Below are positions 8,449-17,172 of a stretch of DNA of 64,000 nucleotides, in pieces (the stretch's first letter is position 1; each line of letters opens with the position of its first letter). Below the pieces are notes generated by a model. It did not search any database, was not told the origin of the DNA, and saw only the letters and a program-made list of their open reading frames with translations. The stretch spans positions 62,001 through 126,000 of the forward strand of contig JABFQN010000001.1 of the NCBI GenBank assembly GCA_019685555.1, written 5' to 3'. The position numbers were made by a program, and so were the translations under genes. The stretch is from Candidatus Bathyarchaeota archaeon A05DMB-3. Lineage in GTDB: Archaea > Thermoproteota > Bathyarchaeia > Bathyarchaeales > Bathycorpusculaceae.

Positions 8449-9219
8449 ATGAAGAAAATTGTTTATGCAGCTATCTTTATAGTGGCACTGTGTAGTTTAT
8501 TATTGATAAAAGCGGGATCCGTCAAGGCAGCCGAGCCAGGCTACGAAAGAATAGACTATAATCCAGATACTTCGGTAACGATAACCATTGATGGGCGGTG
8601 GACGGTTGACAATGAATGGACAATGAATGGTGAAGTTACATGGATAGGTGACAAAGTGATTTTTAGAAGTGTATGGGAATTTGTTTCGATGAGTGAAGTA
8701 TACGACACATGGCTTATCGAATTTTTCAGTGACAACAGCAATGATACCGGGGATTATTGGCAAATGTGTATTGACGGAGACCAGAGCGGGGGAACCGCTC
8801 CTCAATCTGGCGATTATAGAGTAGATATCATAAGCCACACCACTCTAAAAGTTTACCAAGGAAATGGCACAGGTTGGAGTGAGGTTACTCCTCCGGCTTC
8901 TATACAATGGGATAATTCCATAAGTGCTTCTCCATCGAATAGCACGCCGCACTGGATTTTAGAATTCAGATTTAATAAGCCAGATTTAGGGGCAAACCCG
9001 ACTTGGAACTTCCGGTTGGCAGTTTACGACGAAAGCGCTGATGAACTTCTATCGTGGCCGCCTACCCCCAGAGATGTACCGGAGCGCTACGGCGTTCAAA
9101 ACTATACCACGGGCGTTGTTCCGGAAAGCTTAAACATAGGTGTTATGGTGCTATTATCGTCCTTTACCGTGGTAGTTAGCTCCCATCTGCTGCGGAAACG
9201 CCTAAAGATTCGAAGCTAA
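8449..9219 (+). CDS. Secreted, membrane-anchored protein with a CBM9/DOMON-like beta-sandwich
   Basis: Starting at the ATG at 8449, the protein opens with a clear signal peptide (MKKIVYAAIFIVALCSLLLI... ending near AGSVKAAEP). It continues with a beta-rich domain containing the phrases TITIDGRWTVDNEWT and WILEFRFNK, like family-9 carbohydrate-binding or DOMON-like domains. It ends with one membrane span (about residues 230-250) and a basic tail. A GAGGGA site precedes this start; an ATG at 8362 would bury the signal peptide. It is probably an extracytoplasmic sugar- or heme-binding-type fold, but the ligand is not predictable. It stands alone between pyrK-side genes and a propeller gene. Confidence 0.68.
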   Translation: MKKIVYAAIFIVALCSLLLIKAGSVKAAEPGYERIDYNPDTSVTITIDGRWTVDNEWTMNGEVTWIGDKVIFRSVWEFVSMSEVYDTWLIEFFSDNSNDTGDYWQMCIDGDQSGGTAPQSGDYRVDIISHTTLKVYQGNGTGWSEVTPPASIQWDNSISASPSNSTPHWILEFRFNKPDLGANPTWNFRLAVYDESADELLSWPPTPRDVPERYGVQNYTTGVVPESLNIGVMVLLSSFTVVVSSHLLRKRLKIRS

Positions 9220-9519
9220 AAATCAGTTAAGATTAGGCGAAGGTACTTACAAGCTCTGACGAGAGCGAATTTACTAATATAATCTCTCTTTTTTCTCATG
9301 TAGCAATCTTGAAGTTGCGCGCATGTGATTCCTGAAAACCTATCTCCGAAAAATGTTTAAGACCAAAACCTCGCTAACGCTTGATTACGCTAAGTCTTCC
9401 CTTCTTTTTTACGCTAAAAAATATAGAGTTTCAAAGTCATAATCGGCCAATATACATTTTGCAAAGGCTTATTAGGTTCGGATTCGGAATTAATTTCTGT
9501 ATTTGGAGAAAAATGGAAA
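9220..9519. other. Intergenic region of 300 bp without a gene
   Basis: No convincing open frame is present. It contains a short inverted repeat GCTCT-GACG-AGAGC (9253-9266 area) followed by a T-rich run, and AT-rich sequence towards the next gene that probably carries its promoter. Confidence 0.5.
9289..9294 (+). terminator. Possible U-rich terminator
   Basis: A run of six T residues within CTCTCTTTTTTCTC lies about 70 bp after the stop of the CBM9-like gene. Archaeal polymerase can terminate at such U-tracts. The small upstream hairpin is too far away to form an intrinsic bacterial-type terminator. Confidence 0.3.
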
Positions 9520-10614
9520 ATGTCATATAGTGGAAAAATTGCTACATTTCTGGTTTCTCTGCTTTGTTTCGGAATTTTGCTTCAAACGGCCCACGGTTTG
9601 TATGCCACCACCGACCCTTGGCCCATGTGGCGCCATGATTTAGTGCATTCTGGTTTTGCTACTTCCACGGCGCCAAACAGCAACAAAACATTGTGGCAGT
9701 CTAAAAACCTCTATCCTTCATGTATGCCAATTGTTGTGGACGGGAAAGTAATCGTAACGGGCACGGGCTATTACATATATGCTTTGGACGAAACGACAGG
9801 CGTCGAGTTGTGGAAATCGTCTATTGCCCTTTCAGGTTCGCCGCAGGGAAACATTGCTTACGCTGACGGCCGCCTCTACATTGGCACATCTAATGGTTAT
9901 GTCTATGGTTTTAACGCCACAAACGGTGTTAAAATTTGGGAAAGACAGTTTACAGGCGACCAGATAAGAACAAGCCCTGTCCCCTACAAGGGGAAGGTTT
10001 ACGTTGGAACAAATAATGGGTACATATACGCTTTAAACGCTACGAATGGGCTGGCTATCACAGGTTGGTTTTATTCTACTGGTAGCCCAATATATTCAAG
10101 TCCAGCCGCTTATAACGACGTTCTCTATTTTGGATGTGATGACAACAAGGTGCACGCAATAAATGTCAGCAGCGATGCTGGTCCAAGCGTGCTATGGAAA
10201 TATACAACAAGTGGCCGAATACGCTCCAGTCCATGTGTAGGCGACGGCAAAGTATTCATCGGAACAAGCAGCACAGACCGTGCACTTTTGGCTCTTAACG
10301 CGACGACAACACAACCCTCAGGTGAGCTTATCTGGAAATATGTACTGGCGACGGGATACAATATTGACACTACTCCGGCGTTTGCCGACGGCACAGTATA
10401 TTTTGTAATAGGCCAGAAGGCATACGCGCTTAACGCTAATGTACTTCCTGGAACGTACAATGAAGGCAATATCCAGATTGAGAAATGGACTGTGACGGTT
10501 GGAGGTTTCCCCCACAAGCCCCACGGTTGCCAACGGCAAAGTTTTTCTAAGCAACAGCTACGAAACTCTCCTCTGCCTAGAAGCGGCAACTGGAATAACC
10601 CAATGGACATATAA
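9520..10614 (+). CDS. PQQ-like beta-propeller surface protein, N-terminal part (frameshifted gene)
   Basis: This frame encodes a signal peptide (residues 1-27, ending near QTAHGLYA), the conserved opening WPMWRHDLVHSGF, and about six PQQ-like blades of the form (V/I)YALNATTG...W. The frame goes wrong after WTVTVGGF: the last 40 or so residues are unlike a propeller and end early. Deleting one base from the C5 run at 10509-10513 joins it smoothly to the next frame (SPTSPTVANGKVFLS), giving a protein of about 550 residues ending at 11170. The original product was extracellular and membrane anchored. Either the assembly has an extra C or the gene is broken in this genome. Confidence 0.78.
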   Translation: MSYSGKIATFLVSLLCFGILLQTAHGLYATTDPWPMWRHDLVHSGFATSTAPNSNKTLWQSKNLYPSCMPIVVDGKVIVTGTGYYIYALDETTGVELWKSSIALSGSPQGNIAYADGRLYIGTSNGYVYGFNATNGVKIWERQFTGDQIRTSPVPYKGKVYVGTNNGYIYALNATNGLAITGWFYSTGSPIYSSPAAYNDVLYFGCDDNKVHAINVSSDAGPSVLWKYTTSGRIRSSPCVGDGKVFIGTSSTDRALLALNATTTQPSGELIWKYVLATGYNIDTTPAFADGTVYFVIGQKAYALNANVLPGTYNEGNIQIEKWTVTVGGFPHKPHGCQRQSFSKQQLRNSPLPRSGNWNNPMDI

Positions 10615-11170
10615 GTTCACAAATTTTGACTCTGAAGAACCAGTAATAGCAGATGGAAGACTTTTCGTCACTCAATACTTTGGAGTTTACTGCTTCGGGC
10701 AATCCTACCCAGCCCTAACATACTATTACACGGTCACTCCAGTGGGAGTTCCATTCGTCATTAAGCTTGTGGAGACAAACGCGACGCCCAGCAAAACAAT
10801 CAGCATAGACCAGCTAACAACCCAAAAGAAAATAAACTTCACAATAACCGGAATAGAAAATTCCTACAGCACACTCAACATCACAATTCCAAACGACATG
10901 CTCGGCGGACCATACACGGTGAAAATAGACGGAGCCCTCGTAAGCCACACGCCATACGCCAATGGAACCCACACGTCATTATACTTCACATGCTACCACT
11001 CAGACAAAAACCCCCATAACGTAGAAATAACAGGCATCACAGCAATACCCGAATTCCCACCAACACTAATCGGAACTATACTAGTCTTCACGACTTTTGC
11101 AGCAACCGCCTTCGCGGCGAAAAAATCCAAAATAGCGGCGGCAAGAAAAAACAGCCAAATTCCACCATAA
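10499..11170 (+). CDS. PQQ-like beta-propeller surface protein, C-terminal part (frameshifted gene)
   Basis: Continuation of the upstream propeller in the +1 frame. It carries the last blade (VANGKVFLSNSYETLLCLEAATG), a short all-beta domain resembling an Ig-like domain (about residues 75-180) and the anchor IPEFPPTLIGTILVFTTF followed by a lysine-rich tail. The IPEFP phrase before the span is a common archaeal C-terminal anchor pattern. The apparent TTG start at 10499 is simply where the frame opens and is unlikely to be a real initiation site. It should be read together with the frame from 9520. Confidence 0.72.
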   Translation: MEVSPTSPTVANGKVFLSNSYETLLCLEAATGITQWTYKFTNFDSEEPVIADGRLFVTQYFGVYCFGQSYPALTYYYTVTPVGVPFVIKLVETNATPSKTISIDQLTTQKKINFTITGIENSYSTLNITIPNDMLGGPYTVKIDGALVSHTPYANGTHTSLYFTCYHSDKNPHNVEITGITAIPEFPPTLIGTILVFTTFAATAFAAKKSKIAAARKNSQIPP

Positions 11171-11404
11171 CATTTCCGAAATAAGGCGGGAAACCAAAAA
11201 CCCCATTTTTATCCGACAAATTGCCGAAAACTAGAGGGGGCTATCCGTATTGGCCTTTTCCACAATTAAAAACCTATAGAGAGAGGGGTATCCATTTTAG
11301 GTTGCTCCACATTCTTAAATTTGACTGTAGGTGATGCGCAATTCAAAAAGGTTATATTTGGCTAGAGCTATTTTGGTGTATTTGCGGGTGTGTCGTGATG
11401 AAAG

Positions 11405-14400
11405 GTGACCGCCAAATTCCAAACTAATTCTGAGCATAAACCATTAAGCATAGATTATCGCCCGCTTGAAATTGAAAAAGAAATCCGCACATTCTGGGAG
11501 AAAAACCACACATTAGAGAAGCTAATGGAGTTTCGCGAGAAAAACAATATAGGCGTATCAGGCTGGGTTGAAGGACCCCCAACATTGAATGGCATACCCC
11601 ATATAGGGCATGCTAGAGGCCGCATAATGAAAGACTTGCGTTTTAGATGGAAGACTATGCAAGGCTATTTTATGCCCTTTTGGGCAGGTTGGGACTGCCA
11701 AGGCTTGCCAGTGGAGTTAGAAGTGGAAAAGCTTTTGGGCGTTCGAAACAAGCGGGAACTCTTAGAGCGGGTTGGCGAAGAACGTTTCATAGAAGAATGC
11801 AAAAAAACAATTATGCGGTATCACAGAGAATGGGTTGAAGCAGACCGAAAACTAGGCATATTCATAGACCAGAAAAAAGCCTACTGGACTTACCTTGACA
11901 ACTACATAGAACGCGAATGGCAGTACCTTAAACGCGCTTGGGAGCAAGGCTTGCTGGAGGAAGGCTATTATGTGGTGGCTTATTGTCCAGGATGCCAAAC
12001 AAGCCTAAGCAGCGCCGAAGTAGGCTATGAAGGCTCCTACGTGGAAGTGGAAGACCCATCGCTTTACTTCAAATTCAAAGTGGCAAACAGCCAAGACGAG
12101 TACTTCCTAGTTTGGACAACAATGCCCTTCACAGTGATAACAGACTTAATGTTGGCAATTCATCCCGAAGCCGAATACGCGAAGGTTAAGGTTGACAAAG
12201 AAAAATGGATAATGGTGCGTCAACGCGTCGAACCAGTGATGCAGGAGCTAGGCATAGAAAAATACGAAATAGTTGAAACCATTGTCGGCAAAAGCCTTGA
12301 AGGTTTAAAATACGAGTATCCGTTTAAGGATTTAATTCCAAAACAAGCCGAGCTTGACAAGCATCCACTTGTGCATAGGGTTGTATGCGAAGAATTTGTT
12401 GACGTGAACACTGCCACTGGCGTTGTCCACTTGTCGCCGGGAAATGGCGAAGAAGACTTTGCAGCGGCGCAAAAAAGAGGGGTCCCTGTTTTCGCTCCCT
12501 TCGACGACGAAGTGAAGTTCACTGATGATGCGGGCTTTTTCAGTGGAGTGTTTGCAAGAGACGCCGACGCTATGGTTGTTGAGGAACTGCGCAAAAAAGG
12601 CTTATTGGCAAATGTTAAAACGATAAGGCATGAGTATCCCACTTGTTGGCGCTCCCACCACAAACTGGTTTGGCTGGCTAGACGCGAATACTTCCTAAGA
12701 ACAGACTGCATAAACGAAAAGGTTTTGAAAGCAGCGGAGAAAGTCGAATACTACTTCGAAGCTCCGAAAAACCGTTTCCTCTCCTTCCTAAAAGAGGGTA
12801 AACCATGGTGCATATCAAGAGAACGCGTCTGGGGCGCACCACTACCAATATGGACCTGCGAAAAATGCGGCACAAAAACCCTCATAGCAAGCAAAAAAGA
12901 GCTGGTGGAAAAAGCCATAGAAAAGCCGCCACAAGACTTTGAACTCCACAAGCCCTGGATAGACCGCATAAAAATCCAATGCGAAAAATGCAGAGGCATC
13001 ATGCACCGGGAACCCTTCGTTTTGGACACGTGGCACAACAGCGGCGCCTCACCATACGCAAGGTTCACAGACGAAGAATTCGCCAAATACGTGCCAGTGG
13101 ACTTCCTCACAGAAGGTATAGACCAAACCCGCGGATGGGCAAATTCGCTCCTATTAGAGCATGTAATATTGACTGGAAAAGCAGAAGCACCCTACAAGGC
13201 TTTCCTCTTTCAAGGCTTAACCCAAGACGCCAAGGGCAGGAAAATGAGCAAAAGCCTAGGCAACATAATAGAGGTAAACAAGCTTCTAGAAAAAGCCTCG
13301 GCAGACGTCTGTCGATTCTACCTTTTGCGGAAATGCTCGCCAATAGAGTTCATGAACTTCGACGTAGACGAGATGAACCGCCGCCCATACCAAGTGTTGG
13401 CTACGCTATATCACTTAAACAGGTTTTTCGTGCAAAACGCTGAATACGACGGTTTCAACCCGAAAAGCCACACTCTGGAATGGGCAAAAGAAAACAGATA
13501 TCTGAAAAAGCCAGACCTTTGGCTCTTGTCAAAACTTCAAAAGGCGATAAGCGATTACACGGCTAGGCTAAATAGCTGCGAATTCAACTTTGCCCTTGCA
13601 GAACTGGAAGAGTTTGTTGTTGAAGTTGTAAGCCGCCTCTACGTGCCAATGATAAGGAAAGAACTGTGGACAGACGAACCGGAAACCCTCAACCGTAGAC
13701 TAGCCATATACGCATGTTTATGGCATGTGCTAAAAAACGCTGTACTTCTATTCAATCCAGTAACACCCTTCCTAAGCGAAGTCCTATACCAAAAAATCTA
13801 CAGACGCTTAGACCCAACACTGCCAGAATCCGTAAACTTTGAAAAATGGCCAGAGCCAGACGAAAAACTTCGCGACAAAACCCTCGAAGAAGAGTTTGAA
13901 ATCTTGTTAGAATGCGTTTCTCTGGCTTATTCAGCGCGACAGTCCGCCAGGCTTAAGAGAAGATGGCCCCTACGAAAAATGCTTGCAATAGCGCCCCTAA
14001 AAACTTGCAAAGCTTTGGAAAGCCTAAAAGAGATTCTTTTGGAACTTGCAAACGTCAAAGAAGTGGAATACGCACAAGAATTACCAGAAAACCTTAAAGC
14101 CGAAGTCGATGCTGGAAGATGGGTTGGCGCTTCTGAAAAGGGCATAAGCGTCTATTTAGACGCCTACAGAGACGAAGGGCTTTTAGGCGAAGGTTTAATG
14201 CGCGATATAGCCCGACGAGTCCAATCGTTAAGGAAAGAGTTAGGCTACGTACCAACAGACATGCTGGACAGCGTCCACATAGCTGGCTTAGACGAAGAAA
14301 ACATGAGGCTTCTACAGCCGTATCTGGGCGAAATGGCTGAACTAGTTCGAGCCAAAAAAGTCCAGCTGCACACAAGCCTAGACGAAGTTGAAACTGAATG

Positions 14401-14449
14401 GTATGAGTATCCCCTAGACGAAAAGAAAATCCATATCGCCATATCTTAA
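11405..14449 (+). CDS. ileS: Isoleucyl-tRNA synthetase
   Basis: Class I synthetase that charges tRNA-Ile and edits mischarged valine. The HIGH motif appears as PHIGHARGR (H66-H69) after GWVEGPPTLNG, and KMSKS lies near residue 613. The CP1 editing domain (about 200-430) contains the WTTMPFT motif and the later GVVHLSPGNGEED. Zinc-binding cysteines occur in YCPGC and in CEKCGTK...CEKCRG. The C-terminal anticodon-binding and helical parts complete 1014 residues, a normal archaeal length. Translation probably starts at GTG 11405. It is a single-gene unit with about 230 bp of upstream non-coding sequence. Confidence 0.97.
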   Translation: MTAKFQTNSEHKPLSIDYRPLEIEKEIRTFWEKNHTLEKLMEFREKNNIGVSGWVEGPPTLNGIPHIGHARGRIMKDLRFRWKTMQGYFMPFWAGWDCQGLPVELEVEKLLGVRNKRELLERVGEERFIEECKKTIMRYHREWVEADRKLGIFIDQKKAYWTYLDNYIEREWQYLKRAWEQGLLEEGYYVVAYCPGCQTSLSSAEVGYEGSYVEVEDPSLYFKFKVANSQDEYFLVWTTMPFTVITDLMLAIHPEAEYAKVKVDKEKWIMVRQRVEPVMQELGIEKYEIVETIVGKSLEGLKYEYPFKDLIPKQAELDKHPLVHRVVCEEFVDVNTATGVVHLSPGNGEEDFAAAQKRGVPVFAPFDDEVKFTDDAGFFSGVFARDADAMVVEELRKKGLLANVKTIRHEYPTCWRSHHKLVWLARREYFLRTDCINEKVLKAAEKVEYYFEAPKNRFLSFLKEGKPWCISRERVWGAPLPIWTCEKCGTKTLIASKKELVEKAIEKPPQDFELHKPWIDRIKIQCEKCRGIMHREPFVLDTWHNSGASPYARFTDEEFAKYVPVDFLTEGIDQTRGWANSLLLEHVILTGKAEAPYKAFLFQGLTQDAKGRKMSKSLGNIIEVNKLLEKASADVCRFYLLRKCSPIEFMNFDVDEMNRRPYQVLATLYHLNRFFVQNAEYDGFNPKSHTLEWAKENRYLKKPDLWLLSKLQKAISDYTARLNSCEFNFALAELEEFVVEVVSRLYVPMIRKELWTDEPETLNRRLAIYACLWHVLKNAVLLFNPVTPFLSEVLYQKIYRRLDPTLPESVNFEKWPEPDEKLRDKTLEEEFEILLECVSLAYSARQSARLKRRWPLRKMLAIAPLKTCKALESLKEILLELANVKEVEYAQELPENLKAEVDAGRWVGASEKGISVYLDAYRDEGLLGEGLMRDIARRVQSLRKELGYVPTDMLDSVHIAGLDEENMRLLQPYLGEMAELVRAKKVQLHTSLDEVETEWYEYPLDEKKIHIAIS

Positions 14450-14498
14450 CATTTGAAGCAGAATAGCGGTTATGTCCTTCTCCGATTTTCTCTTTCCA

Positions 14499-15749
14499 TC
14501 ATGCTATTAGGGTTAATACGAGCGCAGTAGTTAATGGAATTGTTAAATTATCGCTTATGGGTAGAGGTAGGCTTTCAACAATTGTTGCTGTTGCAGCGGC
14601 TGCCAACGCCTTTAATGGATTAACATAAACTAGAGCGGCTAAAAAACCAGCAAATAAACCTGCAGCTAAGCCTTCCAAGGTTTTCCCCTTGTTAAAGGAC
14701 AGCCTTTTCCTTCCAATGGTTTTCCCAACGATGGCGGCGGCGCTGTCGCCTAAAGCGAAAGTAGCAATAGCCGCGTTACTCGCTGAAATGGGAAACAACA
14801 GTAGAGTGAAAAGTATGCCCAAAGCAAAAAATACTGGTGCCGTGGCAAACTCGTGAATTTCCGCCTTTGTAGCCGCATTATGCACGATCCAAGAGATTAT
14901 GGGTACACGCTTACCCTCCATCATCGCCGCTTCGGAAGCGACATACAAAAAGGTTACTGCTATTATAAGGAGAGCGACGGCGTAGTTCCCAACTAAGCTT
15001 GAGAGAAAAGGAACAGTGAAACCGCAAGCGTGAATAGCCTCTCGGAAAACCGTGCTCTTAGAAAGCGAAGCCTCCTTTCTCGGCTTTTCAACCCCAATTA
15101 AAGGAAGAACTTCGACTAGACTTCCAGTTACCACATGATCTGCTTTTACACGCACCAAAAAATCTGGGTTATAGCCTACCTTAAGCGCTTCTGGAAGCAG
15201 TATCGGCGCGTTGTTTCTATCATCAGCCACTACAACAAGTTTTTCTGGACTTCCCCCTTCCACTTCTAAGATTCTTTTTAAAACCAAAAGCTTTCCTTGA
15301 TGCTCTATAACTTCGCCTGAAATCTCGCCCGTAACAATCCCATCTCTTGTTTCCAAATCGAGGCCAAAAGCATAATCAGCCTTAAGCCTAGACGCTAAAT
15401 CTTCAACAACAAAGGTTGGCAGTCCGGAACTTATCAACGCGGTTTTCCAGCCTTCCCGCTTCAGCTTTTCAAAAACTTCTCCCACGTTAGGCATCAGGGG
15501 AATTCGCCTAAAAACCTGCAGAAGCTCTTCAACTCTAAATCCTCTGAAAACCTTAAACACCTTTTTTAAAGCAGCCTTTAACGAAATTAAGCCTAACTCA
15601 TAGAGGATTCCGTAAAAAACTATTCTCAAAAACTGCAAAAAATTTAGCCTTTTACTAATTTCAAAGAGCAAATAACGATTTTTAGGAATCAACACGCCCT
15701 CAACGTCGAATACAATCACCCTACGTTTTTCCCCGTGCACCAAAGCCAA
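14499..15749 (-). CDS. Fusion of HAD-family phosphatase with polyprenol/dolichol-kinase-like membrane domain
   Basis: Residues 1-220 form a soluble HAD hydrolase of the SerB type: nucleophile D15 in VFDVEGVL, motif II ISSGLP near 109, a K before the last motif, and VVADDRNNAPILL as the metal-binding motif. The usual second Asp of DxD is Glu17. Residues about 235-416 form a multi-span domain with GDSAAAIVGKTIGRKRL followed by KGKTLEG, the signature of CTP-dependent dolichol/phytol kinases and CDP-diglyceride synthase relatives. This suggests phosphorylation and dephosphorylation of an isoprenoid or other lipid alcohol in one chain, which is inference. The TTG at 15749 is used because GAGGG lies seven bases before it. 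Confidence 0.8.
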   Translation of the reverse strand: MALVHGEKRRVIVFDVEGVLIPKNRYLLFEISKRLNFLQFLRIVFYGILYELGLISLKAALKKVFKVFRGFRVEELLQVFRRIPLMPNVGEVFEKLKREGWKTALISSGLPTFVVEDLASRLKADYAFGLDLETRDGIVTGEISGEVIEHQGKLLVLKRILEVEGGSPEKLVVVADDRNNAPILLPEALKVGYNPDFLVRVKADHVVTGSLVEVLPLIGVEKPRKEASLSKSTVFREAIHACGFTVPFLSSLVGNYAVALLIIAVTFLYVASEAAMMEGKRVPIISWIVHNAATKAEIHEFATAPVFFALGILFTLLLFPISASNAAIATFALGDSAAAIVGKTIGRKRLSFNKGKTLEGLAAGLFAGFLAALVYVNPLKALAAAATATIVESLPLPISDNLTIPLTTALVLTLIA

Positions 15750-15997
15750 ATCTACGCCCTCTATTAATCATCCTTCAACATTTATAGCCTTTAATGAAAG
15801 CGAACCACTGAAAATTGAAAAGTATAGAAAACACGCTTAACAAACCCTTTGCTTTCGCTTTTCTAGATATAAAGGGAAAAACTATAGAAGAGGTATGAAA
15901 AATAAAGCTTCGAAACAAGCTAAATTCAACAACTAAAACATTTATGCCCTTTCAAAACCGAAAGCCTTTTCCAAGAGGGATAAACTTCTTTCCATCT

Positions 15998-16071
15998 GGG
16001 CCGGTAGTTCAGCTGGTATGAACGCCGCCCTCGCACGGCGGAAGTCGCGGGTTCAAATCCCGCCCGGTCCA
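15998..16071 (+). tRNA. tRNA-Ala (anticodon CGC)
   Basis: A complete 74-base cloverleaf. The 7 bp acceptor stem GGGCCGG pairs with CCGGTCC and includes the G3-U70 wobble pair that identifies alanine tRNAs. The D arm is GTTC-AGCTGGTAT-GAAC, the anticodon arm CCGCC-CTCGCAC-GGCGG with anticodon CGC, the variable loop AAGTC and the T arm GCGGG-TTCAAAT-CCCGC. The discriminator is A at 16071. CCA is not encoded and no intron is present. It reads GCG codons. Confidence 0.97.
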
Positions 16072-16079
16072 TTAATCTT

Positions 16080-17072
16080 TCAAATGGGGTATGCTCCACA
16101 TATTCTGCAGAAAGTCGTCTCTCTCCCTAAGAAAGCTTTACAGTTCGGACACTGTTTTCCCTTTTTGACGCTATAGACCTCGCTGGGTTTTCCATGAAGC
16201 TTTCTAAATATTTCGTAATAAAACAGCTGCTCTTTAGTGGACAGTTTAACTCCATCTTCTTCCACGTAAAACTGTTTTTTCTCCTCAAAATATTCATCTT
16301 CAACCCGCCCATCGAAAAATTTTGGAAGCACCGTTGTTCCTGTTCCTATTTCTAAGGGCGCCTTAGAACGCCAAATAATTTCGTTTGGAATTAGGTTTTC
16401 GTAGGCTTTGCGGATAAGCCACTTACCATATTTCACTCCGTCCTTCTCGTTTAGTTTCAGCTTAATGTCGATTTTCTTGGCGAACTCCATAAACTCGTCG
16501 TCCAGAAAGGGAGTTTTCACTTTTACGCCAATCGCTTCTCCGATGGGTATAGACGAGAAAAGCATTTCCGCCCACATTTTCCGCAATCTTCGATTAAGCT
16601 CCTCTTCTGGCAAGTGAAAAAGCCAAGGATACCCAAGAAAAAGCTCATCCAAGGCATCTCCAGTCATGACACTGTTTATTCCCATTTCCTTTGCAAGTTT
16701 TAAACCAATATACACAGGAACACTGTTCCGCACTTCCATAGGGTCAAAAACCTTCAAGATGGCTATAACCCCGTTAACAGCATCAACCATCTCATCAGCG
16801 TTGAAAATGTACACCATATGAGGTATCCCGAGAAAACTAGCCATTTTCTTGGCAAAATCCAAATCCTTAGCCGGTCCCTGCTCAAAACCAACAGTTATGG
16901 CAGTTATACATTTATGCTTTGACGCCTCAAAGGCTATTACGCTTGTGTCTATACCTCCCGAGAAAAGAAGCCCATCAGCCAAGTTCTTCTTCACAGCTTT
17001 TCCAATAATCTCCCGCGTTTTCAATAACAAATCAGCTTCATTTCTCTGCAACTGCATGCCCAACCATACCAC
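16080..17072 (-). CDS. Asparagine-synthetase-like ATP-pyrophosphatase with C-terminal zinc ribbon
   Basis: The N-type ATP-pyrophosphatase signature SGGIDTS is at residues 38-44, followed by the AsnB-like segments DLDFAKKMASFLG, TGDALDELFLGYPW and VKTPFLDDEFMEFAKKI. The glutamine amidotransferase domain of AsnB is missing. A C-terminal zinc ribbon C308-x2-C311...C322-x2-C325 is added. It therefore probably adenylates a carboxylate and uses ammonia or a carrier-bound nucleophile; the true substrate is unknown. The nitrilase-type amidase gene starts 100 bp away on the opposite strand, which could supply ammonia, but this is inference. A GTG start at 17072 or ATG at 17057 are both possible. Confidence 0.82.
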   Translation of the reverse strand: MVWLGMQLQRNEADLLLKTREIIGKAVKKNLADGLLFSGGIDTSVIAFEASKHKCITAITVGFEQGPAKDLDFAKKMASFLGIPHMVYIFNADEMVDAVNGVIAILKVFDPMEVRNSVPVYIGLKLAKEMGINSVMTGDALDELFLGYPWLFHLPEEELNRRLRKMWAEMLFSSIPIGEAIGVKVKTPFLDDEFMEFAKKIDIKLKLNEKDGVKYGKWLIRKAYENLIPNEIIWRSKAPLEIGTGTTVLPKFFDGRVEDEYFEEKKQFYVEEDGVKLSTKEQLFYYEIFRKLHGKPSEVYSVKKGKQCPNCKAFLGRETTFCRICGAYPI

Positions 17073-17172
17073 TCAAAAGTTTTAAAACTTTTCGCAAAAC
17101 CTCCAAACATCTGTAAAGTAGTTACGCTTAAAAGGCTAGTCGCCATTTATAAAACGCCTAAAAGGGGGAAAA

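Noticed and set aside
9250-9300. Intrinsic hairpin terminator
   Set aside because: The GCTCT/AGAGC hairpin is short and about 20 bases from the T-run, so it does not form a classical terminator; only a possible U-tract stop is noted.
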